17,246 nucleotides of DNA from the NCBI RefSeq assembly GCF_000284415.1, contig NC_017059.1, positions 2,092,290 to 2,109,535 on the forward strand, written 5' to 3'. Below, in pieces: positions 14,042 to 17,246 of this stretch; position 1 is the stretch's first letter, and every line of letters begins with the position of its first letter. The notes under the pieces were generated by a model. That model had not been told where the DNA came from, did no database searches, and worked only from the letters and a program-made list of their open reading frames with translations. This DNA is from Pararhodospirillum photometricum DSM 122 (GTDB taxonomy: Bacteria > Pseudomonadota > Alphaproteobacteria > Rhodospirillales > Rhodospirillaceae). The position numbers and the translations under genes were made by a program.

Positions 14042-14638
14042 TTATTCGTAGACTTCGATGGTGCCGCTGGGCCCGTGCATCAGGACCGGGGCGCGGCGGA
14101 CTTCCTGGAGAAGAATTTGATCGGCGCGCACTTCATCGAGCACACTCACCCGGGCCCGGCCGGTGACCGGGGAAAACTGGACGCGACGAACGTTCAATCC
14201 GCCGGTGTCTTGTTCACTGATAACAATTCCCCATTCTTCCAAAACGCGCTCAATCAGGGCCACGGTGCGCGGGCCAGCGCTCAGGTCGGCCGGGTCACGC
14301 TCGGCCCCGCCGTAGAGCCGGGCCTCTAGCCGGGTCCGGCGCCCGCCGGCGCGTTCCAGATCAATAAAGAGGCGCTCCAGGACATGGACGCCGTAGCGCT
14401 CGCAGGCGGCGCTGACCATGGCATCTTGCGAGCGGGCCGGCAGCAAGACCGACATCATGCCCCCCAAGGAGCGCTGGCCATCGTGCACACACAGCGCCAC
14501 GCAAGCAGCGATCTCGCAGGACAAAACCTCACTGAGCACCCGCGAGACATGATGTTCGCTGCGCTGGAGGCGGATCAACGTGGAGCCGGTGCGGGGATCG
14601 ACCACCCGCCGACGGGAGATCGTAGGATCATTGGTCAT
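14042..14638 (-). CDS. CheD-like protein lacking the catalytic histidine
   Basis: About 198-201 residues with the CheD (chemoreceptor glutamine deamidase) fold pattern: IAACVALCVHD, GGMMSVLLP, RLEARLYGGAE, VLEEWGIVI and GGLNVRRVQF, in family order. Counted from the GTG at 14647, Cys49 matches catalytic Cys27 of Thermotoga CheD, Ser43 sits at the Thr21 place and Ser66 at the His44 place; the spacings of 6 and 17 residues are the same. The histidine is therefore replaced, and deamidase activity is doubtful, although a CheC-binding or other regulatory role could remain. The start is ATG 14638 (GGAGGA 12 bases upstream) or GTG 14647, which overlaps the upstream stop (GTGA). It is the second gene of an operon with a pentapeptide-repeat protein. 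No other chemotaxis gene is in the window. Confidence 0.75.
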   Translation of the reverse strand: MTNDPTISRRRVVDPRTGSTLIRLQRSEHHVSRVLSEVLSCEIAACVALCVHDGQRSLGGMMSVLLPARSQDAMVSAACERYGVHVLERLFIDLERAGGRRTRLEARLYGGAERDPADLSAGPRTVALIERVLEEWGIVISEQDTGGLNVRRVQFSPVTGRARVSVLDEVRADQILLQEVRRAPVLMHGPSGTIEVYE

Positions 14639-14643
14639 GGGGA

Positions 14644-15789
14644 TCACGCTTCCTCCGCTGCCGGGGAGGTCGCAGGCAGACCTTGAGCGTCGGAGAAATC
14701 CGTCGTCACCACCTGCCCCGTGGGTCGTCCCTGATAATCGCGCAACGGCGCCTTCCCCGTCCGGGCCCCGCTGAGGCGAGCATCGGTCAAATCAGTTTGC
14801 TTGAGGCTGGCGCCTCGCAGATCGGTATCACGCAGGTCCGCCCCATTCAAGACGGCACCCGACAGGTCGGCCAGCACCAAGGAGGCACCGCGCAAGGTGG
14901 TGCGGGCCAAAAAGGCCCCGGCCAGATTGGCCCCGGCCAAGTTGGCGCCCGAGAGGTCGAGGCCCGAAAGATCCATGCCCGACAGGTCGGCGGCGGTACC
15001 GGCCCCGTTGGCCAGCCACTGGAGGTGGCGTTCCAGGGTCTTTTGGATCAACCCCAACTCGATCTCGCCCTTTTGCGGCAACAAGACCTCTTCCAGCCGC
15101 GCCCCGCACAAGTCGGCCCCGGCCAGGGTCGAGGAGGTCAGGTCAACCCCCGACAGGTCGGCGTCGGTCAGGCGGGCGCCGCCAAAGTCGGTCTGGTCAA
15201 GCTGGGCGCCGGTCAAGCGGGCGTGGCTGAGGTTGGCGTTCGACAAGGTGGTGCCCGACAGGCGGGCGCCCGACAGATCGGCGCGCTGGCAATCGGCCTG
15301 GGACAAGTTGGCGTGGTCAAGCAAGGCGTTGACAAAAATCGCCCCCGAGAGATCGGCCCCCGTGGCGTCCACCCCAACCAGCACGGCCCCGGTGAAATCG
15401 GCCCCCGACAGGTTTTGGGCGATCGCCTCGGGGGCACCATCGCCTTCAAAGCGCAAGCCTCGCCGGAACGACTGGCCCGTGAGATCGCACCCCGCCAACT
15501 TGGCCCGCGCAAACGACGCCCCGCGCAGTTCGGCCATGGCCAGCTTCGTGCCGCGCAGGTCGGCGCCATCGAGCCGCGCCTGAAACAGATCGGCCCCCGT
15601 CAGGTCGGTTTGGGCGAGATTCGCTTCGGTGAGATCCGCGCCGCGCAAGATAATCTGACGCAGATCGGATCCCCATAAGGAAGCCCCGCGCAAATCCTGC
15701 CCCGACAGGTCGGCCCGGGCCCCGCCCGTTTCCCCCATCAACCAATGCCGGTGTGCGTCGAGGGCGCGTTGTAACGCCGTTTTATCCAT
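14644..15789 (-). CDS. Pentapeptide-repeat protein with two tandem modules
   Basis: A 381-residue protein made almost wholly of A(D/N)LXX pentapeptide repeats, which fold as a right-handed quadrilateral beta-helix; such proteins act as scaffolds or DNA mimics, mostly with unknown partners. Two heads precede two repeat blocks: HRHWL followed by RADLSG (about residues 13-30), and HLQWL followed by AADLSG (about 255-271), suggesting duplication or fusion of two domains. A non-repeat break lies at about 105-125 (FRRGLRFEGDGAPEAI). The C-terminal 40 residues are not repeats. I choose ATG 15789 because the family's usual N-terminus begins there and GAAGG lies upstream; the frame is open to 15870. 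No membrane segment is seen. It overlaps the CheD-like gene by 4 bp if that gene starts at the GTG. Confidence 0.9.
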   Translation of the reverse strand: MDKTALQRALDAHRHWLMGETGGARADLSGQDLRGASLWGSDLRQIILRGADLTEANLAQTDLTGADLFQARLDGADLRGTKLAMAELRGASFARAKLAGCDLTGQSFRRGLRFEGDGAPEAIAQNLSGADFTGAVLVGVDATGADLSGAIFVNALLDHANLSQADCQRADLSGARLSGTTLSNANLSHARLTGAQLDQTDFGGARLTDADLSGVDLTSSTLAGADLCGARLEEVLLPQKGEIELGLIQKTLERHLQWLANGAGTAADLSGMDLSGLDLSGANLAGANLAGAFLARTTLRGASLVLADLSGAVLNGADLRDTDLRGASLKQTDLTDARLSGARTGKAPLRDYQGRPTGQVVTTDFSDAQGLPATSPAAEEA

Positions 15790-15821
15790 GGAAGCGCCGC
15801 CTTCTTCATGACTTCCGTTTG

Positions 15822-15827
15822 AGTATA
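15822..15827 (-). promoter_or_regulatory. Possible -10 element of the pentapeptide/CheD-like operon
   Basis: Minus strand TATACT, 33 bases before the chosen ATG. No convincing -35 stands at 16-18 bp. It could depend on an activator or not be a promoter at all. Confidence 0.3.
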
Positions 15828-15892
15828 ACGAATCCTGCGCCGCCCGCCACTGGCACGCGGTACCAAACACAGGGCAATCGGGTCAAGAAAGA

Positions 15893-15928
15893 GGAAGGCC
15901 GGGGAGGCGGGGCCTCCCCAGACCCCTC
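15893..15928. repeat. Palindromic intergenic element, copy f
   Basis: GGAAGGCCGGGGAGGCGGGGCCTCCCCAGACCCCTC. It pairs with copy g as an inverted repeat with one mismatch across the 33-bp core. Confidence 0.85.
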
Positions 15929-16115
15929 CAATCCTGGGGTGAAGGGCCAGCGGGAACGAGGGGTCTGAGGAGGCCCCGCCTCCCCGGCCTTCCCTTCTTC
16001 TCCCCCCCTAACTGGATCACTTAATCATGACGAGTTTTAACGTGATTCCAACCAAACAATGATATAACGTCATCAAATCGCCCTTGAGCGTGACCAGCCA
16101 CGAAGGATCCATGCC
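15929..16115. other. Divergent intergenic region holding copy g and an AT-rich stretch
   Basis: Together with copy f this region makes up most of the 326 bp between the pentapeptide gene start and the small helix-turn-helix gene. From about 16010 to 16080 it is AT-rich, with TATAAC at 16063-16068 as a possible -10 for the small gene, and ATGACG/CGTCAT half-sites at 16026-16031 and 16067-16072. No coding sequence or RNA gene is recognised. Confidence 0.5.
15958..15993. repeat. Palindromic intergenic element, copy g
   Basis: GAGGGGTCTGAGGAGGCCCCGCCTCCCCGGCCTTCC, the reverse complement of copy f apart from one base, 29 bp away. The pair repeats the head-to-head arrangement of copies b and c. 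Confidence 0.85.
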
Positions 16116-16373
16116 ATGCGATCAGCCCCTCCCCTTCCACCCGCCCTGCGCCAGGACGCCTCGCAGCAAGAAGGAATCCTGGGCCACCTCGAACGAGGCG
16201 GCGCCCTCAGTCAGGCCGAAGCCCGACGCCTGTATGGGTGCTCGCGGCTGGCGGCCCGGGTGTGGGATTTGAAACAGGCGGGGTATCCCGTGCGCTCTCG
16301 CATGGTGCGCGACCCAGACGGGCGGTTGGTCGCGGAGTACTTTATTGAGCCGGGGGAGAGGGGCGGCGGATGA
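16116..16373 (+). CDS. Small helix-turn-helix protein
   Basis: An 85-residue protein whose middle (about residues 15-60) fits a winged helix-turn-helix: GILGHLERGGALSQAEARRLYG, then SRLAARVWDLKQAGYPV, where the last part looks like the recognition helix and wing entry. The pattern of leucine, Ser/Thr-Gln-Ala, LYG and RLAARVxDLKxAGY is that of the short HTH domains frequent in phage and plasmid genes (HTH_39-like, from memory). The start ATG 16116 has GAAGGA eight bases upstream. It stands alone, with repeats on both sides. Possible phage or plasmid remnant; target unknown. Confidence 0.7.
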   Translation: MRSAPPLPPALRQDASQQEGILGHLERGGALSQAEARRLYGCSRLAARVWDLKQAGYPVRSRMVRDPDGRLVAEYFIEPGERGGG

Positions 16374-16381
16374 CACCAAGG

Positions 16382-16415
16382 AAGGCTGGGGAGGTGGGGC
16401 CTTCCCCAGACCCCT
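16382..16415. repeat. Palindromic intergenic element, copy h
   Basis: AAGGCTGGGGAGGTGGGGCC followed by TTCCCCAGACCCCT. It has one extra base and an imperfect stem. It lies in the 58 bp between the converging stops of the helix-turn-helix gene and glmS. Confidence 0.8.
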
Positions 16416-16431
16416 CCGATCCTTAAGGGGC

Positions 16432-17246
<815 letters not shown>

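Noticed and set aside
14683..15678. Plus-strand frame of 331 codons with a regular QVG-type repeat
   Set aside because: The periodicity is the antisense image of the pentapeptide repeats in the true gene on the minus strand.
15790..16115. Possible CRISPR or small RNA in the divergent intergenic region
   Set aside because: The repeats are one inverted pair, not a direct array with spacers; no RNA family feature is recognisable.

Overview
The window looks like GC-rich alphaproteobacterial DNA, most likely from the order Rhodospirillales (a Rhodospirillum/Pararhodospirillum-like genome). This is inferred from the very high G+C of the housekeeping part (for example 47 of 60 bases in 10141-10200), from the 16S rRNA 5' end, and from the mix of genes; no database search was possible. 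A family of palindromic elements of about 33 bp, with a core of the type CTGGGGAGGC-GCG-GCCTCCCCAG, recurs at least eight times between genes and ties the whole window to one replicon.

Layout. (1) 1-2677, plus strand, lower G+C: an accessory two-gene unit with a 4-bp overlap, a ParA/MinD-like ATPase carrying the variant P-loop KGGVGRS and a second P-loop ATPase with a C-terminal winged-helix-like tail. It may be a conflict or defence-type module, but no function is proven. (2) 2755-3735, minus strand: an rRNA operon start (promoter, boxA-like element, about 170 nt of 16S) that breaks off near 3250 and runs directly into an AT-rich methyltransferase fragment lacking its N-terminal half. This is either a real rearrangement or an assembly join. 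(3) 4059-8224, minus strand: a secreted trypsin-like protease coupled to a Tat-exported substrate-binding protein, and TsaC (tRNA t6A synthesis) coupled to a CysQ-type phosphatase. (4) 8308-12564, plus strand: an alpha/beta hydrolase, then a large AsmA-family protein split in two by a +1 frameshift in a Pro/Gly-coding C-rich stretch. (5) 12623-13975: a PadR-family repressor divergent from a TauE/SafE-type (TSUP) permease, with a perfect 7-1-7 inverted repeat and a G-run tract between them. (6) 14042-15789, minus strand: a two-gene operon of a pentapeptide-repeat protein and a CheD-like protein that keeps the catalytic Cys but has Ser where the catalytic His should be. (7) 16116-17246: a small helix-turn-helix protein, then the C-terminal part of glmS running off the window edge.

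The best candidates for something undescribed are the KGGVGR/P-loop ATPase pair at the left edge, the truncated 16S joined to a methyltransferase, the pentapeptide plus His-less CheD operon, and the palindromic repeats, which sit preferentially at converging gene ends and twice form large inverted pairs.
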